Of a stretch of 30,323 nt of DNA, positions 8,916 through 15,864 are shown in pieces. Every line of letters starts with the position of its first letter. Position 1 is the stretch's first letter. The notes below the pieces were generated by a model that saw only the letters and a list, made by a program, of their open reading frames with translations, had not been told where the DNA came from and did no database searches. The stretch spans positions 1 through 30,323 of the IMG/VR virus record IMGVR_UViG_3300032562_000129. The stretch is one strand, 5' to 3'. The translations under genes and the position numbers were made by a program. The stretch comes from a virus.

Positions 8916-9353
8916 CTAAGTAATAGCAACTGTAACTGTACCCAATGAAACGGTCAAGGCGAGATTGTTTGGAGTCAAAGCCCGGTCAAAAAGTTGAGAC
9001 CCACCAACTGGATTCCATCCCCATTGGAAAATTCGACTACCGCCTTCATTCGTACCCGTACCTAGGATTGATGTATCGTTTGGATTAACCTGCGTATCAA
9101 TCTGTAATCCGCTTGTACCAGACACCACATAACTGCGATCAGGTCTTGGGTTACGCAACCCTTGAGGATCATCAACTGGGTACATACCCAATTGTAGTTG
9201 TGGATGGTCAGGATCCCAACATTCTGGGCAAACCAAAAGATCATAATTTTTTGTTTTTATGATCTCACGTCTAAGTTCTTTCAACAGATACCTTTGCGCA
9301 CACCGATCACACTCAGCGATTGCCCATTTACCTGATGCAAATCTATTACCCAT
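8916..9353 (-). CDS. Zinc-ribbon phage structural-module protein
   Basis: A 145-residue protein whose ATG overlaps the upstream stop (TAATG). The N-terminal 50 residues contain C15-x2-C18 and C42-x2-C45 (CDRC and CPEC, followed by WDPDHPQ), a typical four-cysteine zinc ribbon. The next part (GMYPVDDPQGLRNPRPDRS) and a short beta-rich tail have no motif I can name. Small Cys4 proteins of this shape occur near connector genes in environmental phages. The zinc-binding call is from the spacing of visible cysteines. The role is unknown. Confidence 0.65.
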   Translation of the reverse strand: MGNRFASGKWAIAECDRCAQRYLLKELRREIIKTKNYDLLVCPECWDPDHPQLQLGMYPVDDPQGLRNPRPDRSYVVSGTSGLQIDTQVNPNDTSILGTGTNEGGSRIFQWGWNPVGGSQLFDRALTPNNLALTVSLGTVTVAIT

Positions 9354-10327
9354 TACGACCCACCAATATACTGTTGTCTTGGTACAAATCTAACAGCGGC
9401 TTTTTCTCGATCTTCATCGCTAGCCAAACCCCACGCCTCGTTATACTCAGCTTTGAGCATTTGCAGACGGGGCATACCTTCGGGAATTTTTTGAGCAATA
9501 TAGTAAGCCAATCCTGCTGCCATGCAAGGAATAAATCTAAAAGGTACGTCCATAACCAAGCCACCATACTGGGATGCGTCTTGAGTTCTGCGCAGTCTCC
9601 AGTAGGCAAATGTGTACTGCTGAGCATTGTCAGGAGTAGGCCAAACAGTAATGGCTGGGAGTTGGGCCCAAACTGCAACAGCGCCAGCCGTATGTGCTGC
9701 GGCTGTTGTATTGGCTTGACCTCTAAAACAGTTGTATAGGGTAGTCCCTACTATATAGCTGTAGTTGATAATCTCGTTGTCAAGCTGGATAAACCCAGAT
9801 GCGGGGAGCATATCAACTGCAGATAACTGAATGGTGGTGTCAGTCGCAGTAATTCCGGGGGTAGTTGATACCCCATTATTCACCAATAACCCGTCGGTTG
9901 GGGTTGAAGCAGCATCGTATCTTTGAATCCAAACTTGAATTGGACGAGCTTGTTGAATCTTGTTAGGTATAGTAGCGTATGTAGAAACACTGATACGAGT
10001 AATTGTTAAGTCTGCTTGGGTTGAAGCAACATTTGCCCCAGTCCTAATCACATGCTCAAGCAAATCAATCGTATCGCTAGGAAGCGCGTAAGTGTTTTGA
10101 CCCTGAACCAAGGAGATTGTCCCGGGTTCAATCGTCCACATGTTGATGCCTCTATTGGCCCAATCAGCAAACATAATGTTGAGGCTACGTCTTGCAGTAC
10201 GCAAGTCATAACCTGTGCGTAACTCACGCCCGGCCCGCTCGTATGCTTCCTCAACCAACTCTGTCAGTTGAAGATTGAACGAAGACGAACCAGAGGTATA
10301 TTGACCGGGCGTGGGTGTTAAGCTCAT
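9353..10327 (-). CDS. Head-tail connector protein (P22 gp4-like layout) with an inserted beta domain
   Basis: This 324-residue protein starts at an ATG four bases after the upstream stop, with no clear ribosome site, so translation is probably coupled. The N-terminal helical block (LTELVEEAYERAGRELRTGY, then NIMFADWANRGINMWTIE) and C-terminal block (AITVWPTPDNAQQYTFAYWR, then FIPCMAAGLAYYIAQKIPEG) fit the connector or tail-accessory family that includes P22 gp4. Residues about 141-224 contain TTIQLSAVDMLPASGFIQLD, EIINYSY and CFRGQANTTAAAH, a beta module found in many phage structural proteins, inserted between QVWIQR and LPAITVWP. It likely binds the portal ring. Family call by pattern. Confidence 0.65.
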   Translation of the reverse strand: MSLTPTPGQYTSGSSSFNLQLTELVEEAYERAGRELRTGYDLRTARRSLNIMFADWANRGINMWTIEPGTISLVQGQNTYALPSDTIDLLEHVIRTGANVASTQADLTITRISVSTYATIPNKIQQARPIQVWIQRYDAASTPTDGLLVNNGVSTTPGITATDTTIQLSAVDMLPASGFIQLDNEIINYSYIVGTTLYNCFRGQANTTAAAHTAGAVAVWAQLPAITVWPTPDNAQQYTFAYWRLRRTQDASQYGGLVMDVPFRFIPCMAAGLAYYIAQKIPEGMPRLQMLKAEYNEAWGLASDEDREKAAVRFVPRQQYIGGS

Positions 10328-10330
10328 TTT

Positions 10331-10729
10331 TTAAGCTGCTGGTGCAGTGGTGCCTGTTGCTGCAGGTTCTTGTACTGCGGCTGGTGCAGTGGTGTCTGTT
10401 GCTGCAGGAAGTGCTGCAGGTTCTTGTACTGCGGCTGGTGCTGCAGGCACCACGTCAGGCGTAGGAGCAGGTACAGGGTCCACAGGAGCAGGAGCAGGAG
10501 CAGGCTCAATAGGGCTATTAACAGTAGCGCCTTCAGGTCCATAAATGGTGAGAACCATAGGATCTGCATCTGGGGCTCTAGTTGCATCCATATGTGCTTT
10601 AACATCATCTAACAACGCCTGTGTTTTGGATTGAACTCCACCATAGTTTATACGTTGGAAGTTTGCCATATGGTCAAGCAATTGATACAAATGCTCGGCT
10701 TCGGCTTCTAGTCTGGCTAATAAACTCAT
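10331..10729 (-). CDS. Coiled-coil protein with Pro/Ala-rich repeated C-terminus
   Basis: The 132-residue protein overlaps the previous gene by ATGA and has GAGG 8 bases before its ATG. Residues 1-60 form a likely helical segment (MSLLARLEAEAEHLYQLLDH). From about residue 75 it is almost wholly Pro, Ala, Val and Thr, with repeated units TTAPAAVQEPAA. Such tails are usually flexible linkers. It lies directly upstream of the connector gene. Function is unknown. The Pro/Ala tail is encoded by short direct DNA repeats and may vary in length among relatives. Confidence 0.65.
   Translation of the reverse strand: MSLLARLEAEAEHLYQLLDHMANFQRINYGGVQSKTQALLDDVKAHMDATRAPDADPMVLTIYGPEGATVNSPIEPAPAPAPVDPVPAPTPDVVPAAPAAVQEPAALPAATDTTAPAAVQEPAATGTTAPAA
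10338..10433 (-). repeat. Two direct coding repeats (42 and 54 bp) in the Pro/Ala-rich tail
   Basis: Units 10338-10379 and 10380-10433 begin and end with the same sequence and differ mainly by a 12-base insertion. A partial third copy follows. They encode the TTAPAAVQEPAA units. Confidence 0.75.
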
Positions 10730-10974
10730 TTTGACATCCTCATGTTATCAATTAGGTTAGGGTACGGTCTCCCTGCCCGTTTAGCTGCGGCTTTCGCTGC
10801 GGCTTTCTTGGCTGGGTTCAGCTTTTTATGTTTCTTCGCAGGGTTAGGTGTGTCCCACACTTCACCGCCGCGCTTATACATATCTACATCTTGGGGTTTA
10901 TCCTTGCGATGTATAGTCTTTTTACCAGGCATTTTTGACGGGCTGATGTCACCCATGCCACGACTTGCCATCAT
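10726..10974 (-). CDS. Small highly basic protein (82 aa)
   Basis: The protein starts at an ATG overlapping the upstream TGA and begins MMASRGMGDISPSKMPGKK. It has KRGGE in the middle and a Lys/Ala-rich stretch (KKHKKLNPAKKAAAKAAAK) that resembles histone-tail or DNA-condensing sequences. No folded domain is recognised. It belongs to a run of tiny genes joined by ATGA overlaps between 10331 and 11431, all after the capsid genes. A virion or DNA-associated role is possible from charge and position but is not shown. Confidence 0.65.
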   Translation of the reverse strand: MMASRGMGDISPSKMPGKKTIHRKDKPQDVDMYKRGGEVWDTPNPAKKHKKLNPAKKAAAKAAAKRAGRPYPNLIDNMRMSK

Positions 10975-11237
10975 AGGTAAGTACCTTTTGTATGACCTCG
11001 CTCAGCACAGCCATCAGCACGGGAATGAGCTGAACCACCTTTTTTCATACCAGGCATAGCGGGTGGACCACCAGCACCAGGTTGAGCTTGGGGCATAGGC
11101 CCAGCAGGTGGACCTCCAGCGGGACCAACCGCTGGTGCTTCTGCGGGCATATTACCAGCAGGAGCTACTGCGTTTTTACGCGCAATCATAGCTTGCACAA
11201 GGGCTGGACTAACACCAGAGATTTTTTTCTTTTTCAT
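10971..11237 (-). CDS. Small Pro/Ala/Gly-rich protein with KKGG and AERGHTKGT motifs
   Basis: The 88-residue protein overlaps the previous gene (ATGA). It begins MKKKKISGVSPALVQAMIAR, continues as a Pro/Ala/Gly-rich linker, and ends with GMKKGGSAHSRADGCAERG followed by HTKGTYL. The motif D-G-x-A-E-R-G-x-T-K-G-T recurs in the 141-aa protein encoded at 11442-11867. That suggests a common short linear motif or shared ancestry. No function is recognised. Confidence 0.65.
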   Translation of the reverse strand: MKKKKISGVSPALVQAMIARKNAVAPAGNMPAEAPAVGPAGGPPAGPMPQAQPGAGGPPAMPGMKKGGSAHSRADGCAERGHTKGTYL

Positions 11238-11431
11238 TTGTATTTACCCATTCCACCGCCGCAAAGTTTTTCAACTTTTTCATGCTCTTTCATATGACCA
11301 GCGGCGTGCTGACCATAGTGGTGGTGATGATGAACATGACCTCCAGCCTTGTGGTTTTTTTCCACATGGTGCACATGATGCATGTGCTTGGGGGTCTCTT
11401 CTTTCATGAGTGGGGGATGATCCATCTTCAT
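11234..11431 (-). CDS. His-rich small protein (65 aa)
   Basis: The ATG has AAGGAG 6 bases upstream. The 65 residues include about 18 histidines, with clusters HMHHVHHVEKNH and HVHHHHHYGQHAAGH, and end with CGGGMGKYK. Its stop overlaps the next start (ATGA). Metal binding is plausible from composition. No family is recognised. It is part of the same tiny-gene chain, which supports that it is expressed. Confidence 0.6.
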   Translation of the reverse strand: MKMDHPPLMKEETPKHMHHVHHVEKNHKAGGHVHHHHHYGQHAAGHMKEHEKVEKLCGGGMGKYK

Positions 11432-11441
11432 AAAGTTCTCC

Positions 11442-11867
11442 TTATTTTTTCATTTTTTTCATAGCCATACCGCCTTTTTTCATGCCGGTACTGCCATTCA
11501 TTTTGACTTCTGTGCCTTTGGTTTTGCCGCGTTCAGCAATACCGTCTTTGCTAGGAGCGCCAGTGCGAACTGCGCCCATTTTCTCTGTGGTCAGGCCGTT
11601 CTTTTCTTTAACGCCGCCACCCATAGCCATTTTCTTTTTCATAAGTCCACCTTCTTTAAAGAGAGCCATCGCGCCGTGTCTCGTTTTGGCTTTGTTAACA
11701 CCTTCTAAATCCGGACGGGACACTCCGCCGCTCCCAAACTTTTTACCCTTGTCGGCGGCGCTAAAGTCCTTACCAACTGACTGGGGTACCCCAGCCTTCT
11801 TTGCAAACTGCGCATTGTGCGCAATTGCTTCCATGAAATTATGCTGCTTCTTGCTAGTTGAGGGCAT
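11442..11867 (-). CDS. Lys/Gly/Met-rich basic protein (141 aa)
   Basis: The ATG has GGAGG 6 bases upstream and lies within the end of the coiled-coil gene (14-base overlap). The N-terminus MPSTSKKQHNFMEAIAHN resembles the start of a small family (DUF3008-like, by memory). The rest is basic and Gly/Met-rich: LFKEGGLMKKKMAMGGG, then DGIAERGKTKGTEVKMNG, and finally MKKGGMAMKKMKK. The AERGKTKGT motif is shared with the 88-aa protein. It lies between capsid and connector genes. Function is unknown; an unstructured virion-associated or DNA-associated protein is one possibility. Confidence 0.7.
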   Translation of the reverse strand: MPSTSKKQHNFMEAIAHNAQFAKKAGVPQSVGKDFSAADKGKKFGSGGVSRPDLEGVNKAKTRHGAMALFKEGGLMKKKMAMGGGVKEKNGLTTEKMGAVRTGAPSKDGIAERGKTKGTEVKMNGSTGMKKGGMAMKKMKK

Positions 11868-12099
11868 GCTGGGCCTCCATCAATCTATCAATCTTTGCTT
11901 CCAACCGGTCCAGCCGATCCAGCACTCTGCCTATATCGGCATGGGCTTCGGCTCTGCTCACATACTCTTTTGCCATCTCTTCCCTCGTCCGATTTAGCAA
12001 AATAGTTACGCGTTGCAATTCTGCTGATTTCTCTCTCAACACCCAACCTAGCAAGGCGACAAGCAAAGAGAGAACTGCATTCCACATCGTCGTGTCCAT
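11854..12099 (-). CDS. Small membrane-anchored coiled-coil protein
   Basis: An 81-residue protein with a hydrophobic N-terminal segment (WNAVLSLLVALLGWVL) that could cross the membrane once. A charged helix with heptad character follows (IGRVLDRLDRLEAKIDRLME). The ATG directly follows the upstream TAA, with GGAAG 8 bases before it. The layout recalls small spanin-like or holin-accessory proteins, but no lysis enzyme is nearby and no lipobox is seen. It could equally be a minor virion protein. Function is unknown. Confidence 0.65.
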   Translation of the reverse strand: MDTTMWNAVLSLLVALLGWVLREKSAELQRVTILLNRTREEMAKEYVSRAEAHADIGRVLDRLDRLEAKIDRLMEAQHALN

Positions 12100-12345
12100 T
12101 TAACACTTCCATGCTCTTAGTGATTTGTTAATCCTTGAATTCGGGTCTTTTGCCGTCTTTTCTGACGTCAACTTGGCCTTCATCCCTGACATTCTTGCGC
12201 AAAAGGATTTTTTCCTTGAGCCGCCCTCGGGTTGGGGAGGCTTTAAATTCATCCCCTCCTTCTTTGCTGAAGCACGACCTTTGGCGTTTAGACCGCCATT
12301 CGGATTCTTCCCTTCTTTGCGTTGCCATGCTGGTGACTTTGCCAT
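12100..12345 (-). CDS. Small basic phage protein with SFCARM-GMK signature
   Basis: The 81-residue protein starts at an ATG with AGGAAG upstream. It contains WQRKEGKNPNGGLNAKGRAS, then KSFCARMSGMKAKLTSEKTA and DPNSRINKSLRAW. This is a strongly patterned sequence I associate with a conserved phage domain of unknown function (DUF6321, from memory). It is very basic. It lies just after a virion protein gene and before the coiled-coil gene. Small proteins of this type are widespread in environmental phages. The role is unknown. Confidence 0.75.
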   Translation of the reverse strand: MAKSPAWQRKEGKNPNGGLNAKGRASAKKEGMNLKPPQPEGGSRKKSFCARMSGMKAKLTSEKTAKDPNSRINKSLRAWKC

Positions 12346-12347
12346 GA

Positions 12348-13127
12348 TTAGGTGCTTCCTGCATCAGCAGAATTCTTAATCAACTTACCAGCAATAACAA
12401 TACCAGCAGCAATTGTGCCTGTACTAGCTTTCAACTGCCATTGAACATCAGTTTTTTCTGTATAAACAAATGGTTCAGAAGCTCTATTAACTGTATAAAT
12501 AGAGACAAAAGGTTGTTGCAAAACGTTAATCGTAACTCCAGTTACATTATTGGTAGCCTGCACACTGTAAGTAACGATCGTACTACCTGTGTAGCTGTTA
12601 GAAGTATTAGCTTCTGCGAGATCCAAATAAAAACTGTACCCTGCTGGAACAGTGTAAATGGTGCTTTGGCTTTTACCAATAGCCGCATTAATCTGTGCGT
12701 AAGTCGCAGTTCCGCCTGAATTTTTAGCAGTAATCGTACCTACATTTGACGTTTGACCCGAGGCCACGCCAACCATAAACAAACTGTTGACCCGCAAATA
12801 CGACTTTGTAGTTACCACGCCTGTTTGACCAGTAAGCGTAATAACTTCTGAAATGGGGTTAAAGTTAGCATCCAAACCATTAATCAGCACGGCTGCAGGT
12901 GCTACATCAGATGCAGAACTACTCGCTATAGTCACTGCGGCAGCAGAAACTGGGTAGGTATATGTTGTTGCATTTTCCCAAATGGGAATAGAAGTTGTAC
13001 CAACTGAAGGTTGATACCCAAAAAGACTCAGTGTTGAGTGCCCATAAACTTGCCCGCGTGCAACTTGCAAGTCAAATGGCTCGTATTTACCCATGCGGGT
13101 CATTGACGATAAAGCAGCATTTGCCAT
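12348..13127 (-). CDS. Virion structural protein (beta-rich)
   Basis: I chose the ATG at 13127 because AAAGGAG lies 6 bases upstream. An in-frame ATG at 13148 would extend the protein by 7 residues but has no such site. The 259-residue product begins MANAALSSMTRMGKYEPFDL, continues with QVARGQVYGHSTLSLFGYQP and IPIWENATTYTYPVSAAAV, and is rich in strands with GLDANFNPISEVITL in the middle. I recognise this as a conserved type among environmental phage structural genes but cannot name it. It probably decorates the head or forms part of the tail. Confidence 0.65.
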   Translation of the reverse strand: MANAALSSMTRMGKYEPFDLQVARGQVYGHSTLSLFGYQPSVGTTSIPIWENATTYTYPVSAAAVTIASSSASDVAPAAVLINGLDANFNPISEVITLTGQTGVVTTKSYLRVNSLFMVGVASGQTSNVGTITAKNSGGTATYAQINAAIGKSQSTIYTVPAGYSFYLDLAEANTSNSYTGSTIVTYSVQATNNVTGVTINVLQQPFVSIYTVNRASEPFVYTEKTDVQWQLKASTGTIAAGIVIAGKLIKNSADAGST

Positions 13128-13151
13128 ATTAATCTCCTTTAAATTCAAAGA

Positions 13152-13169
13152 TGGGGGCCGAAGCCCCCA
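13152..13169 (-). terminator. UUCG-loop hairpin between two virion genes (weak terminator or mRNA stabiliser)
   Basis: On the minus strand, TGGGGGC and GCCCCCA form a 7-bp GC-rich stem around a TTCG loop. Only TCTTTG follows, so the U-tract is poor. It could reduce read-through or protect the 3' end of the upstream message. Confidence 0.5.
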
Positions 13170-13174
13170 GGAAA

Positions 13175-13897
13175 TTAATCGAAGTTACCGTAGGGGTAAG
13201 TTGTAGTGTTACCGATATTCAAATCAGGTTGTACATAGCGTACGACAAAATTAAATTGACCTGCTGTAGGAGCAGTCAATCCAGATGCTGCAGCAATACC
13301 AACTGTGAATACCAACTGAGAAAACCATGCGGGTTGTGTACCAACTTGGGGGTTCTGGATGTCTTGAGTTGTAGACAACAGGTTATTCAACTGAGTTGCT
13401 GAATATGTAACGGTTTGACGACCAGCAGAACCTGTAGTTGTCGTTCCAAGGGCAACAGAAGCGTATGTGGGAGTACCACCGTTTGCTGTAATACCGCTAG
13501 AAATATACAGGTTTACCCCAGTAGGAGTTGCTGTAATACCTGACATTACTGTTGGCATGTCAACAATAAAGTCAAAAATCTGGCAATTCTGTGGCAAATA
13601 CATGATAACGCCACGATAGACGTTAGTAGCTGTATCTGCGGGAGGATTTGCAGTTGTGGGGCCAGAAGCGCTAAACACACCAGCTTGGGGTGTATAAAGC
13701 TGACCAGGCAAATTGGGGATTGTGTTGCTGTTGACGAATTGACCAGAACCACCAGCATAACCGGGTGTACCGCTACCTGTGGTAACAGCGAAGTCAATGT
13801 AAGCGTCTTGCTCTAAAACTGTGTAACCGATGTTACGGAGGGGGCCAAAGCGTTGGTCACCAGATATGACTGGGCCAGAAAACGTGGAACGTGCCAT
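13175..13897 (-). CDS. Virion structural protein (putative head decoration)
   Basis: A 240-residue protein whose ATG has AAGGAA upstream. It is the first gene after the internal promoter. It begins MARSTFSGPVISGDQRFGPL, contains YRGVIMYLPQNCQIFDFIVD and ends with a beta-rich segment (FNFVVRYVQPDLNIGNTTTY). It is Ser/Thr/Gly-rich with no enzyme motif. Separate transcription right after the capsid gene, and its size, suit a high-copy virion surface protein. That role is inference. The family looks familiar from environmental phage contigs but I cannot name it. Confidence 0.6.
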   Translation of the reverse strand: MARSTFSGPVISGDQRFGPLRNIGYTVLEQDAYIDFAVTTGSGTPGYAGGSGQFVNSNTIPNLPGQLYTPQAGVFSASGPTTANPPADTATNVYRGVIMYLPQNCQIFDFIVDMPTVMSGITATPTGVNLYISSGITANGGTPTYASVALGTTTTGSAGRQTVTYSATQLNNLLSTTQDIQNPQVGTQPAWFSQLVFTVGIAAASGLTAPTAGQFNFVVRYVQPDLNIGNTTTYPYGNFD

Positions 13898-13985
13898 GAT
13901 AATTCCTTATGCAAAAGTCTCTTGTTAATCGTTGCATCGTCTGCTGGGCCAGTCGCAACAAGAGAAAAAAATCCCAGACACTCAC

Positions 13986-14013
13986 AATATACACTATTTT
14001 TTAGTGTTGTCAA
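13986..14013 (-). promoter_or_regulatory. Internal late promoter (minus strand)
   Basis: On the minus strand, TTGACA (14013-14008) and TATATT (13991-13986) are 16 bases apart, a strong sigma70 match. The predicted start is near 13979, about 80 bases before the 240-aa virion gene. It lies directly beyond the terminator of the capsid unit. Confidence 0.7.
13991..14007. repeat. Inverted repeat filling the promoter spacer (candidate operator)
   Basis: ACACTA and TAGTGT flank five T bases. The dyad occupies the spacer between the -35 and -10 hexamers and overlaps the last base of the -10. That position suits a repressor or activator site, but it could be chance given the AT-rich sequence. Confidence 0.45.
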
Positions 14014-14015
14014 CA

Positions 14016-14046
14016 ATAAAAAAGGGCCCCTTTTGGGGGCCCCTTT
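14016..14046 (-). terminator. Intrinsic terminator after the major capsid gene
   Basis: On the minus strand, a GC-rich stem of about 10 bp (AAAGGGGCCCC with GGGGCCCTTT, one bulged G, loop CAAAA) is followed by a T-run ending TTTTTTATT. It begins 5 bases after the capsid stop codon. Confidence 0.85.
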
Positions 14047-14050
14047 CCGA

Positions 14051-14953
14051 TCAATAGGAACCGTAGATTCCCAATGGATCTGACCAGCCGAAGCTGTAAC
14101 GCTCACGAGACTTGTAACGTACGTTACCAGTGTCAAAGTCACCATCCATGCTGTTTTGCAGAGGTGTACGAACGAAGTGTTTAAGTCCGTTTGGCACGTC
14201 TGTGGTCAAGAACCAAGCATTAGGTGTGGTCAAGAAGTGGTTAACTGTATAACCTTCAGGAACGGCACCATTGTTTTTAATTGCATTGATGTCGTTGTTG
14301 TTTGTACCAACACGCAATTCAGTGTCGAGCAAACGAGTTGCAACGAACATGAGTGCAGGAGGAACAACCAACTTCTTGGGTTTAGCGGCGATCAAGAGGC
14401 CACGCTCATCTGTCCATGCAGCGATCTGAATAACGGCATTCTCAAGAGAAGTCTCGTTCAAATCAGCAGGAGTAGAAGGAGTGTTGGCGTTGTTACCACC
14501 ATTCACCAAGGGATGAGCAGTAGAGAACAAAGACTGTCCGTCACCGCCAGTGTAGGCTGCGTTGAAGCCGTTGTTCAAAACGGCAGCAGCTTTAACTTGC
14601 TTGGTGTATGCCATGGCGCGAGCCAAGCCTTTGGTATAACGAGCAGACAAAGAGTCATACAAGTTATCTTCGATCGCTTCTTCAGTGATCGAGAAACCAA
14701 GGGCGATGGTTTCGTGGTTATAGCGAGTTGTCCATGCTTCCTGAGCATTGTCATAAGCGATGGCTGAACCCTCGTTTTTAACAGGTGCTGCAGAGAAACC
14801 TGACAGTTTCGTTTCTTCTTCAAAAGAACGCTCAGAGGTTTCTGTTTCGTAGATCTCTTTGTGCTCTTCGCCGTAACGTGCATACTCTAAACCGAACAAT
14901 GCGTTCAAGCCTGGGAGCAGTTCTTTCAATAGTTGTGCGCGTGAAATAGCCAT
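14051..14953 (-). CDS. Major capsid protein (Mu gpT-like, HK97 fold)
   Basis: The 300-residue protein starts at an ATG with AAGGAG upstream. It begins MAISRAQLLKELLPGLNALF and contains the gpT-family block GFSITEEAIEDNLYDSL, then STAHPLVNGGNN, KPKKLVVPPALMFVATRLLD and a C-terminal YKSRERYSFGWSDPLGIYGS. This match to the Mu-like major head subunit family is clear by pattern. The length is typical. It follows scaffold and head genes and precedes a strong terminator, as expected for the most abundant virion protein. Confidence 0.9.
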   Translation of the reverse strand: MAISRAQLLKELLPGLNALFGLEYARYGEEHKEIYETETSERSFEEETKLSGFSAAPVKNEGSAIAYDNAQEAWTTRYNHETIALGFSITEEAIEDNLYDSLSARYTKGLARAMAYTKQVKAAAVLNNGFNAAYTGGDGQSLFSTAHPLVNGGNNANTPSTPADLNETSLENAVIQIAAWTDERGLLIAAKPKKLVVPPALMFVATRLLDTELRVGTNNNDINAIKNNGAVPEGYTVNHFLTTPNAWFLTTDVPNGLKHFVRTPLQNSMDGDFDTGNVRYKSRERYSFGWSDPLGIYGSY

Positions 14954-14965
14954 TTATGTTACTCC

Positions 14966-15847
14966 TTATACTGAAACTGGATAATAGTATCCGTGTGTGC
15001 CTTGGTTAAATTTAACCAAAACTTCAGGATAATTAGTGAACACGATAGTAGAACCGCTAGGAATAGCAGTGACACCACCAGGGACTGCAATAGCCACGTT
15101 AATTGTGATGGAAGTTGTACCAGCAGCATAAGCTGAAGTCACAAAAGATCCAGTCTCAATCAATTGACCATTAGGAGCCAAGTAAGCAACGTCAGCACCT
15201 TGGAGGATGGCGGAGGGCAAGCCAGCGCCAGTCAAAGTGATGGTTGTTGAACTTGAAGAACCTGTTGCAGAAACAGCGTAAGCTGTATCAGGCACCAAAC
15301 CAACTATACGCAAAGGCAGTTGAGCTGCTGTGCTGAGTGAAGATGGAGAAGTTGCGCCAACATAAGAGTCACCTGTATTAATGTTACCTGTGCCAGCGGC
15401 CCAGCTACGGTTAATAGCGATGTTTTGACCGATCATGGGGACGGCGGCAGAAGCCAAAGCACCACCAGAAGTGAGTGCAACCATCTTAAAGACTTGGTCA
15501 GGATCATCAGCTACAACAGCTACACCATCACCAGCCAATGTACTAGCAGCCCAATATTGTGCATATTGTTTCTGCTTGTTGCTGGGGTTAGTGTAGTTAC
15601 AACCCAAGAAAACACCAACGATGTTATTTGTAGGAGCTGTAGTACCAGGAGTGGTTTGACCGTTAGAGCTAGTGATCGTGGATTGATTAACAAATCCTTG
15701 AACCAACTCAACTAAGTCACCGTTGTACAAGTTACTTGCGTAACCGTACTGAATTGGCAGCATGCGGGTTGAACCTGCGAATAGCTGCCCGCCAATCAAA
15801 TTGACTGGCTTGAACCCATAAGGGGCTGAAATTGCTGGATAAGCCAT
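14966..15847 (-). CDS. Head structural protein with an inserted beta domain
   Basis: A 293-residue protein beginning MAYPAISAPYGFKPVNLIGG, a start I associate with head proteins that sit just upstream of capsid genes in environmental phages. Residues about 187-270 (TTITLTGAGLPSAI, ending in SGSTIVF) look like an extra Ig-like or capsid-decoration-type module between LPLRIVGLVPDTAY and NYPEVLVKFNQGTHGYY. The ATG has AAGGAA upstream, and the capsid gene follows after 12 bases. It is probably a head-decorating or stabilising protein; the exact role is not recognised. Confidence 0.65.
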   Translation of the reverse strand: MAYPAISAPYGFKPVNLIGGQLFAGSTRMLPIQYGYASNLYNGDLVELVQGFVNQSTITSSNGQTTPGTTAPTNNIVGVFLGCNYTNPSNKQKQYAQYWAASTLAGDGVAVVADDPDQVFKMVALTSGGALASAAVPMIGQNIAINRSWAAGTGNINTGDSYVGATSPSSLSTAAQLPLRIVGLVPDTAYAVSATGSSSSTTITLTGAGLPSAILQGADVAYLAPNGQLIETGSFVTSAYAAGTTSITINVAIAVPGGVTAIPSGSTIVFTNYPEVLVKFNQGTHGYYYPVSV

Positions 15848-15864
15848 TTTATTTCCTTAAAAAT

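Noticed and set aside
11854-12099. Naming the 81-aa membrane coiled-coil protein as a spanin or holin
   Set aside because: One hydrophobic segment plus a coiled coil is not specific, and no endolysin or lysis partner is nearby.
14156-14767. 203-residue open frame on the plus strand opposite the capsid gene
   Set aside because: It is antisense to the clearly recognised major capsid gene and has no ribosome site or recognisable domain.
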